Assembly (NCBI GenBank): GCA_003254885.1
Contig: QANT01002001.1
Location: forward strand, 49,615 to 113,614
Direction: 5' to 3'
DNA length: 64,000 nt
From: Purshia tridentata
Taxonomy: Eukaryota > Streptophyta > Magnoliopsida > Rosales > Rosaceae
The notes beneath the pieces are model-generated. The model was not told where the DNA came from, ran no database searches, and saw nothing but the letters and a program-made list of their open reading frames with translations. Positions 23,580 to 34,371 of this stretch are shown here, piece by piece. Made by a program: the position numbers and the translations under genes. Numbering within the stretch: position 1 is the first letter of the stretch; every line of letters begins with the position of its first letter.

Positions 23580-26500
23580 GTTGCCAAAGGGTCGACCGAG
23601 TTGGGAAGAACTCAACTGAGGGAGGTCGATAACTCGATAGAAAGATACAGAGAATCAAAGAAGAGGCAGAAGAGCCGAGAGAGACCAATAAAGTGAAGAA
23701 TCAAAACTAGACTGAAACAACAACAACAACTTTCACATGTAAATAATAATAACAATACAGCTCCTGAAGACAAACAAGGGAAAATATTAAAAAATTAAAA
23801 ACGAACTGAAAAATAAAGAAAGAGAGTAAAAGTGCGAAAAATATCGTCTGGCGAGTGAGATGGTTTAAGAGAGTCTCTCTCTCTCGTCCGAAAACCGAGG
23901 AGGCAAGGCCACGTAGCGTGGTTGGCTGAGGACCAACTTCTTTCTCGCTCGCTGTGGCGGTGTACGTATTTGAGTCACGTGAAACGCGAAAGAGTGCAAA
24001 GGGCCAAGACAGGCCCGAGAGCCGTGGACGTTAATCATCTACGTGATACAAGTTAAGAGGATCAGCCACTTCGCCTTTTACTAGTTCTATATGGACCCTT
24101 ACGGTTTTGTATCCATTTCATGCTGCTTACTGCTTACTATTTACTCACAGTAACACTCATGAATCATAATAATGTCACTGTCCCCCATCCACAAAACATT
24201 CATATAGTGACACCAAAACAAACCAAAATCATTCATATAATGGGACCAAAAATAACATGTAACATTAACTATTTGGTATTTATTTTATTTTAAATCATAG
24301 ATTTTACAATTATTTTTATGATCATAAGTAATACCCTCAAGCAAGAGCCACTTACATAACTCCACGTGTGCAATAATGGAAAAATTGATTTTTAACAGTT
24401 TGGATAAAGTGGTTAATAAAATTAAAGTTATGAGGTAAAGTAAAGCTGTGAGAAGTCATTTCATGTATTTGGTCATGTATGGTTAAATTGCTTAAATGGA
24501 ATATAACCTTCCATAAATATTTGTAAATATAATAAGGAAATAAATATTTTTTCAAAACCAAAAAGGGGAAATAAATATAAGAAATACATTCGATACCAAT
24601 TATACATAAATTTCAAATAACATATAGCATTCCAATGCAAAGTGTACATTGTATCAAATCATTTTAAATCTATTTCTTATGTTTCCTTTGTATACTATTT
24701 ATATATGGGGAAAATTTTAGCAAAATAATTCTAAATATACCCTAATTTTTAATTGAGGATCACATTTTCATTTTGACTTTCGGTTTGTCAGTACAAATTA
24801 CCTGCCCTAATTGCTATCGTGAGACAATAATTATTTAAATTGGAAAAATACCATATAACTTGCTGCTTGTGCGACAATAACTATTTAAATTTCCAAACAA
24901 CTAGTGTTATAAATACTATCATTAATTACCACTGTGTGCCCAATTATAAAAATATAAAAAACGCCGAGTGCTTGGTGCAACAGTTGTTGGATACGTAGCT
25001 GGTTGTGCAATAGGATGTAAAACACCCAAATTCGATTCCTTCTCCTCCAAATAAAAGAATTAATAATAATTTTTATTGAATAAAAAAATGAATAATCAAA
25101 TAAAAATAAGCGTCATTCTAATAAAAATTTCCGTATATTAATTAAAAATACATTGTATCTAATATTAATTTATGTTCTTCCAACTAATTTAGTCTTGTTG
25201 CGAAAATATAAATCCACCATTATTATTATTATGTTAATAATTTTTTACTGAATTGAGTAATTGACGATACGATATAAATGACAATATATTAGGTTTTGAA
25301 GCTAAGAAGGCAAAGCCCAGTAGTCCAGTACAAAAGAAAACAAAACCCTACTCATCAGCAAGGCCGAGCCCTGTACCATCCGACATCGATGCGACTCTTC
25401 ATGCAACCCCAAAACAAAATACAACATATGAATCATGATTCGGTCTTTTTAACAAAATAAAAAGATTATCAACTTGAGTTTTTCGTTACGTTGCCAACTT
25501 GCCTCGTCCCGATATAATACAACGAACTAATTAATAATATAATAACCCATTAACATGTAATTATTCTTTACGTAACTCATCTCATTTATCAGCGTGGTCC
25601 ATATTATACGCGTCACATGGAATGTATAACAAACCAAATTTAAATAATATATATATACCCCACAAATAAGATAAATTATTGTGTATCATTTATTTATGGA
25701 TTTATTATAAATTTATACTTATCATTTAATATGAAACAATCATTATTGGTGGGTATGAGAGTGAAAATGATACATTATAGCTAACAACTTTATTCTTGCA
25801 ATGATTAGGAATATGATATAAATCCTAGTATGGAGTAATTATATTAGGGACATCAATTATTAATCTAAACTAAAGTAAATTGGAGTTGGCCTATAAAAAC
25901 TCTTTTTATACATTTGACATCAAATATTTCTCTTTAATATATATAAAAAAAAGCCTGATATAACAATATTTTATTTATTTATTTATTGGTCTTTTGAGAC
26001 CTCATTTAACTATAAATAAAATGCTAATATTTCATTTGAGATTTGTCACATCAATGGATAACAAAAAAAATTGAAATGAAAATTAGCGTTTGTAATATTA
26101 TTATTTACAAATAAGAGTGTTATATATTTTGTTCACGGTGACGGCTCACCACAAAAAGGTTGTGGTGTGGAAAATATTTCACTTAAAACACTTAAACCCT
26201 ATACTACAACACGTGTTCGATTATCATTTTTCGTCTCTTAAGTAAACTTAAAAAAACTTATCATCCTAAAAGTAGGTGTTTTGATATTTGTCGGTATTTC
26301 AGAAATTTCAACGGGGTACTTTATCTTTTAGATGCGTGGCTGAAAATAGTTGTTACGAAAACGATATTGACCTTAAGCATCAAGATCCGATGTATCCATT
26401 TTCCATCGACACTAATTATTAATTTTTGTATTATTGGCATTTCATTTCATGTTGACAATGCACGTGTATTCCCGGACAAAAGAAACTTGTCGTATTCTAA

Positions 26501-26697
26501 CAAAAAACTAATCTCGTTGTTTTTTCCCCGCGTCCTGGACCAAACCAGGGGCTTTGATTTTGGGCCAATGGATTAAACTTCTTCATGGTCCAAGCCCAAC
26601 CCACTCCGTCGAACAAATCATCAACCATCCTTCCCAATCCGAACCTGTCCCAAACTGACAAATTCTGAGTCCCTCCAGGACTCTACTAACCCAATCC
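23580..26697. other. 3.1-kb region between the divergent P5CS and UPP genes
   Basis: This holds both promoters. Next to P5CS lies its leader, with CAACAACAAC and a CT run (about 23870-23885) that is GA-rich in the sense strand. The middle is AT-rich with no recognisable gene. A tRNA-like stretch near 24964-25046 is listed separately. Next to UPP the sequence becomes GC-richer from about 26520. I see no strong TATA box for either gene. Confidence 0.55.
24964..25070 (+). mobile_element. Possible tRNA-derived SINE fragment
   Basis: A box-B-like motif TTCGATTCC (25031-25039) follows, about 55 bp downstream, a box-A-like TGGTGCAACAGTTG (24973-24986). The spacing fits the internal RNA polymerase III promoter of plant tRNA-derived SINEs. 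It does not fold as a real tRNA (no matching acceptor arms) and the box B has lost the leading GG. No clear 3' tail or target duplication was found. Confidence 0.3.
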
Positions 26698-29600
26698 ATG
26701 GCGTGCGGTATTAAATTTCCTCCATTCCGGTGTTCTTTTTCCGATACGCCGCGTTTTTGTCGCGCTCGAAACCCTAGCGCGCCTCTCCTTCTTAATTCCA
26801 CACCCGCCTCTTTTTCGAATCCCAAAGAGGTAATGTCGCTTTCCCTTTTGGGTTGCTATAAATTCCGCCAACTTTTTTCTCGTTATTTAAGCGCCAAATT
26901 CACTGCCTTTGTGTGTCCGCAGGTCTCGTATTCCAGTAAGTGGCGCCGTAGCTTCGTTACCATGAAGTCTCACATGGCCACCGACGAGAATTCGGTTTCC
27001 GACGACAGAATGCTTGTTAGTTTACTGCTTACTCTTTACTTTTATGCTCTGCTTGGTTACTGATTATTTAATTCAATGAATTTAGATTTTAAGTGTTTTT
27101 ATTTGTTTGAAATTTGCTGCCATACTTTGGGCTAAATTTCAAGAGCTGCGAATAGAGAATGCTGTCAGAATTAGTGATTTGGTTTTGTAAATAGTATGCT
27201 AAGTTAAAAGAGTTGATTGGCATTGTCCAGGTATTCGTTCCGCCACACCCGTTGATCAAGCATTGGGTTTCAGTTTTAAGAAATGAGCAAACCCCTTGTC
27301 CCATTTTCAGTAAGTAACAAGTAGTACTGTGCATCTATTGTATTGGGTGGACTTTGAAGAATTCACTATCAATAGCAAGCTTGATTCTTAATCTCTAGAT
27401 GATTATTTTTCATTGTTCAATTGGTTCAAAACCTACTCTCTAAGCTATGACTTTGTATTTGTACTTTTTTGAGCTTATAAATGTTAATCATTGCTTTTCC
27501 GCTCCCTAATTGAGTAAGAATTTCACATGAGGGTTTGACTTCCATATGTTGCAGGAAATGCCATGGCTGAGTTGGGTAGGCTTCTTATTTATGAAGCTTC
27601 AAGAGATTGGTTGGTTAGTGGTCATATTTTACACTCACAGCTAGATTTATTATGAATCTATGATGATTAGATTCTATTTTAGGTATTTAAGGCAGCATTT
27701 ATTTTCCCTTTGAATGTCAGCCTATGGTATCAGGAGAAATTCAATCACCACTGGGTGTCGCATTAGTTGAATTCGTAGATCCAAGGGAGCCTGTATCGGT
27801 TAGTTCTCGGTATTGATTTCTTGAATTTAAATATACTTTGAAAATTTGTTCAAAGAAATACAGAAAGTAAATTGGTAAAGGTATTATGCTATAAGTTTTT
27901 CTCTAAAAGTACTCATATTTCTCTGTATATTTGGAAAGTGTACGAGACATAGATAAGTATTTTTTTTTTGAAATAAACATACGTATGATATATCTACTAA
28001 CTATGCTTTGTTATGATTGTATATATTATAAATTTTATCTATTCTCATTTGATGGTTGGATATCTGGTTCACACATTCCATATGTATCTGCTATAAGTGA
28101 TTTTCTCTCTCGATTGTCATATTTTGATAGTAGTCATGATTTGCTATAAAAGTTAAGAGTAGGTTCTGTGTTGATCTTATTATGCTCCTCTCACTGAGCA
28201 GACAAGAGAGTATCAATTGATATTTTATTCTTTTAGCTTTGCAGGTTGTTCCAATCTTGAGGGCTGGTCTAGCACTTGTGGAGCATGCATCATCAATCTT
28301 GCCAGCAACAAAAACTTATCATCTTGGTAAGAAAGGTTTATGCATAGTTCACACATGCAGTTGAAGTATAAATGAAAGAGATTTTTGTCTTTTTGGAAAA
28401 TTAGAGAAAGACATTAGGTGTGTCTGGAAGTCTTGTTAGTTGTTACTAAAAGTTTATAGCCATGAATGACAGCAAGAAGTTCTGGTCATGAAGTCCAAGT
28501 GAATTTTGTTATCATCGGGTGAATGCCTTTTTGCTTCAAAGCTAATTACATTCGACTTGTTATAACAATAATCATTCAATTCTTATGTTTCTTTCTTGAA
28601 TTTCATGATCACTTTCAAATAATTTGATTTTTTATAATTTTTGTTTTTTTGTAACTGAGCACATCATTAGCACGTATCTTGATATCTTTTTTTATTTATT
28701 TTTAAAATCAAGGGATAAGCAGAAATGAGGAGACACTTCTACCAACAGTATATCTGAACAAGTAAGCATGTTCTATCTGAAGCACAAAGTCATAATTAAA
28801 AACTTCTTTAATGTTTTGAAAGATTTGTCATTCCTTTTACTTTAGTATAATTTCCCTGCCTTGAAACTTTGTTTTAAACTTATATTCTTGTTTTTGCCTT
28901 TTTCTATGTGTGTTGTTGTAGTTTATTTCCAGATATCTATATAACTAGTGTCAATCTTTTATGTAAATAACTTAAGTAATAGCATTACAAATTCCTTGAA
29001 GAAATATGAACGGTTGAGGTGCACCGCAAACAAAAAACCCTCATTATGCATTTCAACTGTCCATACTAATCTGAGTGATGAAATGCTATTACTTACATTA
29101 GTTACTTTAGATCAGTGCTACTATATGATAGTTTTGTGAACCTTCTTACAAATCTGTCCTTTTTTTGTAGGTTGCCGGACAAATTTTCTGAAGGGTCCCG
29201 AGTATTTTTGGTTGATCCTATGCTAGCAACAGGTATTAATATTATACTTATGTCAGTATCCATTTTTTTTTATATTAGGACTAGTTCAACCTCTTCTATT
29301 TCTATGGTGCCCTTTTTGTTGCATCGTAAACACAAATAGTTGCAACTAGTAAAATCCTATCTAGGCACAAACTAGTCCTAATTCTGCCATCTTTTTTTTC
29401 TTTTTTTCCAATCTCTTTCTTTATATTCAATTCCAGGTGGTACAATAGTGGCAGCTGTGGACCTTTTAAAGGAGCGTGGGGTTGACAACAAAAATATTAA
29501 AGTGGTAAATACTGTGGAGGAAAACTTCTTTCTGCCTAAATTTACATATACATCTTAATTTGTGAACACTTTTTTGATAAACTAGTGTACTGAGGGTTGT

Positions 29601-30104
29601 ATGTAGAGGCAGTTAATTATCACTTAAATTTGATGAACTGTTATGAAGTTAATTGAATTTTAAACCCACCTCCAGACCCCAGCTTGATAAGATGGTGCTG
29701 ATTGCTGAAGGCATTTGATTTGAGAGAGTAATTTCATTCATTGGTCCATAGTCCATACATCACTAAAATAATCTTCTATATCACAGATATCTGCTGTAGC
29801 TGCCCCTCCGGCCCTTCAAAAGCTGAGCGAGAAGTTTCCAGGGTAAATATTATTTTATTGATCAATTATTACAGTTTGGAATGAAGCTCAGAATTTATTA
29901 ACTCTGCTTTTGTTATTTTCCAGGCTTCATGTATACACAGGAATTATTGATCCTACTGTAAATGAAAAGGGGTAAGTACCTCCCCATTATGTAATGCGAC
30001 GGGAATTGCAAACTGGTTTAATATTTTTGTTTCACACTTGCACTGATTTCAGGTTTATAATACCCGGACTGGGTGATGCTGGAGACCGCAGCTTTGGTAC
30101 ATAA
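26698..30104 (+). CDS. UPP: Uracil phosphoribosyltransferase, plastid type
   Basis: Converts uracil plus PRPP to UMP (pyrimidine salvage). Twelve exons: 26698-26829, 26923-27015, 27231-27309, 27555-27613, 27721-27798, 28245-28326, 28713-28761, 29171-29232, 29437-29504, 29787-29842, 29924-29971 and 30053-30104, in total 285 residues. The PRPP-binding loop is [10 protein letters not shown] and the uracil-binding C-terminus is [13 protein letters not shown]-stop. [11 protein letters not shown] and VYLNKLPD are further family signatures. The first 70 residues or so are rich in Ser, Arg and Pro and lack acidic residues at the start, as in a plastid transit peptide. Plant UPP is plastidial and needed for normal chloroplast development. 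ATG 26698 is the first ATG that gives a transit-like leader; a Met at codon 58 could serve a shorter, cytosolic form. All introns are GT-AG. Confidence 0.95.
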
Positions 30105-31460
30105 AGTCATTACTCAAATATGTGGCCATCTTGTCTCTAGTTCTTGCTCTTGCAATTTTGGATTATTGAGCCTGGTCATAATTAGGAAGGGTTTCTGAGA
30201 TTTACTGTTCAATCAGCGAAAGGTTCTACTTTACTGGTTTCGTTTGCAAAACATGGATTTAAAAAAAAGGAACTAAAATGGAGTCCCCTTTGGATTTTGT
30301 ATCAGAAGTCGTTATTTTTTAACTGGACATAACTAATTCGGCTTTGGAGATTCACTGGCCAAAAAAGACTTTGGAGATTCAGCTACCGTGCGTTTGATCG
30401 GACTCTTGTTTTTTCCATTTGCCGAATGATTTCACAATTAATCAAGAGCAAAGCAAAAACTGAACTAGCTTTTAGTGCTTTTCTTTTTGGGCCCTGTAGG
30501 GCCTGTATTGCTTTCATTGTTAGCTGTGGGCTACTTGACTGAATCCCTGATGCGGCCCAACTTTCATGGACAAATAAATAAAAATGTTTGGTTTAAGCTT
30601 AGGCATATGAAGTCCAGATTCCAGACCTAAAACTTTTCAGGGCATTATAATGATAATAAGGAGTTCTAGACGGACTCGAATATGCATAAATCGCAACACG
30701 AAGTACATCAATGGAATATTAAAACATTGTACCCAAAAATCTGCTTATCTTAGCTTTATCAATGATGGGGAGAGTCGTCCTCCTGCTTTGACTAGGGTTT
30801 AGAAAGCCCTAACGTGAAGGTTAGGTTTGAGAAAACCTCCGGCTTAGGTGGAGTTTCATATGCAGATTAATTTGACGTACGAGGAAATATTATTAAGTGC
30901 TGTTAGTTATTGAAGATTTTAAGGTTGCAGGGACGGATTATGAGAGGATTACTTGCTATACTCGGACTTAGGTTATATTCAATTAATTTGATAACCAATC
31001 ACATGGCTTAAAATTTTGAATTAGGCTGCTTTGAATTGGGTTGATCGTGTGTACGCTGGAATTAATGATCCCAATATAATTAATTGGGTTCGTTTGTACA
31101 ATTGTAAATGTGCAAAAATTGGCTAGCAATGTGATATAAAGTAATCCTGACCAAAAAATAAATATATGATATAAAGTAATGAAAATGACTGATATTGCAT
31201 GTTCATGAAAAAGGAACACTGATCTTTTATAAAGAATTAACTCGGAGGGTTTGAAACAAGCTTGCCAGATAGCTTACATGTAAGCAAGTAAAAAAGCAAA
31301 TACAAGAAACTGAAAGATGTACATATCAGCACTATTTATGCTACATAATTAATTGCATTGTATATATTAATTGCTGCATATGAGACCTAGAGGCGTACTT
31401 ACTCAACCGGCCAGCACCATATGGTGAGGAGTGACTTTCTTAATTTCAACATGCACTGCT
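30105..31460. other. Spacer downstream of UPP
   Basis: UPP 3' UTR, then non-coding sequence. A cluster of short hairpins at 30793-30853 includes AGGTTT-GAGA-AAACCT (30823-30838). No gene recognised. Confidence 0.5.
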
Positions 31461-31694
31461 TCACACTCCTCCTCCTCCTCCTCCTGTTCCTCCTCCTCCA
31501 CCACCAAAATCGGCTGCACCGCCAAACCCAGCACCACCACCTAAGCCTCCACCTCCACCATGATGATGGCGATGATGATGATAACCACCGGAAGTTCTAC
31601 CACCAAGGCCTACCCCTCTACAAAACAAACCCAAAGCAGATATCACAGAGACTGAAACAAACCCAACTATGATTATGATTTTCCAGGCTTCCAT
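31461..31694 (-). CDS. Small glycine/histidine-rich membrane protein
   Basis: 77 residues, single exon. One hydrophobic segment (about residues 4-24, WKIIIIVGFVSVSVISALGL) could be a signal anchor or signal peptide. A short basic part follows, then a YHHHRHHH cluster and a tail made almost only of Gly with Ala and Phe. An in-frame ATG at 31739 would add 15 residues, but a TATA box (about 31749-31757, minus strand) places transcription start near 31720, downstream of that ATG, so 31694 is preferred. The His cluster could bind metal, and Gly-rich tails occur in cell-wall or RNA-binding proteins; neither is shown. The polyglycine part comes from a GGA/GGT-rich stretch that may slip in length. 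A Tourist-like element ends just upstream of the promoter. Confidence 0.6.
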   Translation of the reverse strand: MEAWKIIIIVGFVSVSVISALGLFCRGVGLGGRTSGGYHHHRHHHGGGGGLGGGAGFGGAADFGGGGGGTGGGGGGV

Positions 31695-31748
31695 CTTCTC
31701 TACTAATTTATTATCTACTGGAGATATATATGCTCCCAATTAAGCTCC

Positions 31749-31757
31749 CATATATAG
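31749..31757 (-). promoter_or_regulatory. TATA box of the glycine/histidine-rich gene
   Basis: On the minus strand the sequence reads CCTATATATGGG, about 55 bp before the preferred start codon at 31694. A second AT stretch (GCATATATATCTCC, about 31720-31733) is nearer but too close to the ATG to be the main TATA box. Confidence 0.5.
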
Positions 31758-31771
31758 GTTGAGGCCTTTTA

Positions 31772-32541
31772 GGCCCCGTTTGTTTTACAGGACTATCTTG
31801 GTATGGACTAACTATAGAGACTGGCATGGATTGGCTTGGCATGGACTAAGTTAGCTAAGAACTGTCTTTATGTTTGGTGAAATGTAGGACTAAAATAATA
31901 AAAATCAAAATTTGCCAAAAAGGAACCCTAAAATCTAATTCATCACTCTCCTGTAAAATCCCATCATATGTAGACCATCAAAGCCAAACCCCAAAAAACC
32001 CAAACTCAATACACAGCCAAACATGAACAAAATAAAAACAAAAACATGAAGAACCCATAAACTAAATGCAAAAATGAACAAAATCATAAAAGCCTAGAAA
32101 CTCAAATAAGAAGATATAAATTCTTGAAATAAAATAAAATTCGTACAAGCTTCTGCAAGAGGGCTCAAATCCCAGGTCGCACTTGCTTGGCATCGACAAC
32201 ATTGAAGGGAGGAAGTCGAAGTCTTGGAGAAGAGGGTTGGCTTCGTCTACAGCAGCAGAGGCAGCCATTAGAGGAGCAAAAGTGAGAGAGTGAAGGGTAG
32301 GAGGTGGTGGATTTGTGGTGAGGCAGGAAGAAAAAGAGGAAGACGAGAGAAAACAAGGAAAAAAGGGGTTCTTAGCTAAACCCCTACTTTCTGATGGGTT
32401 TCACTAAGCCCACCTAAGGAAGCTCATTTAAGTTGAACAGGACTCCCTAAGGCCCGGTTTTTTGAAACCCAAGCTCACCAAACATAAGCTTAAAGTCTTA
32501 ACTAAGCCAATCCTTGTTAAGAAGGTCAAACAAACGTGGCC
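31772..32541. mobile_element. Tourist-like (PIF/Harbinger type) non-autonomous element, about 770 bp
   Basis: Terminal inverted repeats GGCCCCGTTTGTTT (from 31772) and AAACAAACGTGGCC (to 32541) match at 13 of 14 positions. TTA flanks both sides (31769-31771 and 32542-32544) as target duplication. The interior contains short ORFs (for example 32165-32356, minus strand) with no transposase features. The left end lies about 15 bp from the TATA box of the neighbouring small gene. Possible captured sequence around 32160-32380 (Pro/Ser/Cys-rich reading) is not recognised. Confidence 0.75.
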
Positions 32542-32544
32542 TTA

Positions 32545-33077
32545 TAGTACTCAAGAGTTACTAACTGACACCAAAAGTCAAGTTTCTTTATGTTTCGTTT
32601 GGAGGCATTTGACTATTACAGTCATATGGAAGAGGCAAACGCGATTACGCAAAGCTTGAGAATGAGAATACGTAGCTTAATTAACTAATGTGTTCAACAG
32701 CTGATAATTTTATTTATAACTTTGATCAAATAAATGTATAACCAAATATTTTCGATGAAATTTTCATTTATTTGATAAAAATTAGATAAGTAAATAATTT
32801 TTGATTTGAAAATTTTTTTGTTAAGATAATTTATCAATGAAAATATAAAAAATAAAAAGTTCATATTAACACAAAATAACTCGTATGGCTTCATAGGAGA
32901 TCCCTCGTAACACTAAATGAAGAATATATATATATTGATATTAATTGGTCAGAATATTAATGAGTAATTATTATCATAAGTGTTGTTAACGTGTATAAGG
33001 TTATACACCAGCTGGCAGCTGCAGGTGGCCTAATTCCGTCTGGTTTATAAATACTTAGATTTACCTCCTGGACTAGG
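32545..33077. other. AT-rich spacer between two MITEs
   Basis: Strongly AT-rich, no gene or RNA recognised. Confidence 0.6.
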
Positions 33078-33085
33078 GTCGTCGT

Positions 33086-33600
33086 TAGGGGTGGGCGCTG
33101 GGCGGGGTGGGTCGGGTGGGAGCTCAACCTGCCACCACCCGCATAGTTAATGGGCGAGGCAGTTGTAAGTTAATCGGGGAGCGAGTTGGAACGGGTCAGT
33201 GGCGGGTGGGCCATTTAAGTATAGTGGAAATTAAAGAGGGTGAGGATGAGTTTATATACATGTCAACCTTCTAAAATTGAAGCAAATTATTTATGCATAT
33301 GCTTCGGATGATGTTAATGACCCTTATTTCACTCATAAAAAAGGACTTATCTTCTCTCCAAAGTATAGAAATAATGTTTCTTAAATAACATAAGTGAGGA
33401 AAGTGATGGATTAGCTCTTGACCCTTGTAAAAGACATCTATCCTATTCCATATATTTCATAATCGGTTAAACGGGTGGTGATGGGCGGTGAAGGAGGAAA
33501 CCCAAATCCGAGCCGTCAACTATTGGGTGAATCGGGTGAAGACTAAACGGGTGGTGGCTCGGGCGGTAACTGGGAGCGGGCGGGTTGATGCCCACCCCTA
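33086..33600. mobile_element. hAT-type MITE, 515 bp
   Basis: Perfect 11-bp terminal inverted repeats, TAGGGGTGGGC at the left and its complement GCCCACCCCTA at the right. They are flanked by an 8-bp target duplication with one mismatch (GTCGTCGT at 33078-33085, GTCGCCGT at 33601-33608). Eight-bp duplications and this G-rich end are typical of plant hAT elements. Both ends hold subterminal GGGCGGG/CGGGTGG repeats, common binding sites for hAT transposase. No transposase reading frame, so non-autonomous. Confidence 0.88.
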
Positions 33601-33608
33601 GTCGCCGT

Positions 33609-34200
33609 CGGATGTGATGCTCATCGATAACACTTCTTCTTATAAATTCCTCACTTACAGACACAACTCCTGACTAAAAATTAAATTAATCCCAAGTTTT
33701 TTTGATGATCAATATATATCAGAAATATTTTATCAACATTTTATCTTTGTTTTTCTTTCTCGGCAGCTCAAACTAGCTAGCTAGCTAGCAATTTTGTTCA
33801 GATTTTATTTTGAGACGCTATTTGTAAGCTTACCATATTGATTACTTAGACATAACAAAATGTTAATTTCCACTATTGTGCTCCACATGAAAACAAATTT
33901 AGTGTAGGCAACATCCCTTATACAATAATTGATATTACATGACCAAGAATGAATGTGTTGGTCTCATCATATACTATACACTCGTTACAAATATTATATA
34001 AGAACTATATGTATACCTGAAAAGATAATAAGTGTTGTTACCAAAAAAGAAGAAGATAATAATAGTGTCAATTAATAATCAACTAGTTACAAGAGAAAAA
34101 TTTTATACACTGGATGAGCAACAAAAAAAGAGAAATAACAAAGTAAACATAATTGAGTATATATGGAATGAAGGAGGTTAGGGAGATGAATGATGAATGA
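33609..34200. other. AT-rich spacer
   Basis: No gene seen. It contains a short CTAG run near 33775-33790 (AGCTAGCTAGCTAGC). Confidence 0.5.
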
Positions 34201-34371
34201 TCAAACGCCGGCATAGCCACCAGCGCAGCTGCAGCTTGCGTTGCTGGCGCGGCTTGCATTGCCATGTTGGCGATGGTTGGAGCTGAGGCAGCAACAGACG
34301 AGACCCAGCAAGAGCATGAAACCCCATGCATAGGCCATAGCTTCTGCCCACTTTAAGTATTGCTTCTTCAT
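34201..34371 (-). CDS. Possible 56-residue Cys/Ser-rich small membrane or secreted protein
   Basis: ATG at 34371 opens a 56-codon frame: a basic start (MKKQYLKW), a hydrophobic segment (about residues 12-30, AYAWGFMLLLGLVCCCL), then a tail with NASRASNASCSCAGGYAGV. The tail has two NAS sites that could be N-glycosylated if secreted. The layout (short hydrophobic N-terminus, small-residue tail ending Gly-Gly) is like the gene at 31694. The other two frames here are also open for over 60 codons, so coding is not proved. No family recognised. Supported by the start context and the sensible architecture only. Confidence 0.35.
   Translation of the reverse strand: MKKQYLKWAEAMAYAWGFMLLLGLVCCCLSSNHRQHGNASRASNASCSCAGGYAGV

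Noticed and set aside
31421-31672. Plus-strand ORF rich in Leu, His and Asp
   Set aside because: Antisense shadow of the glycine/histidine-rich gene.
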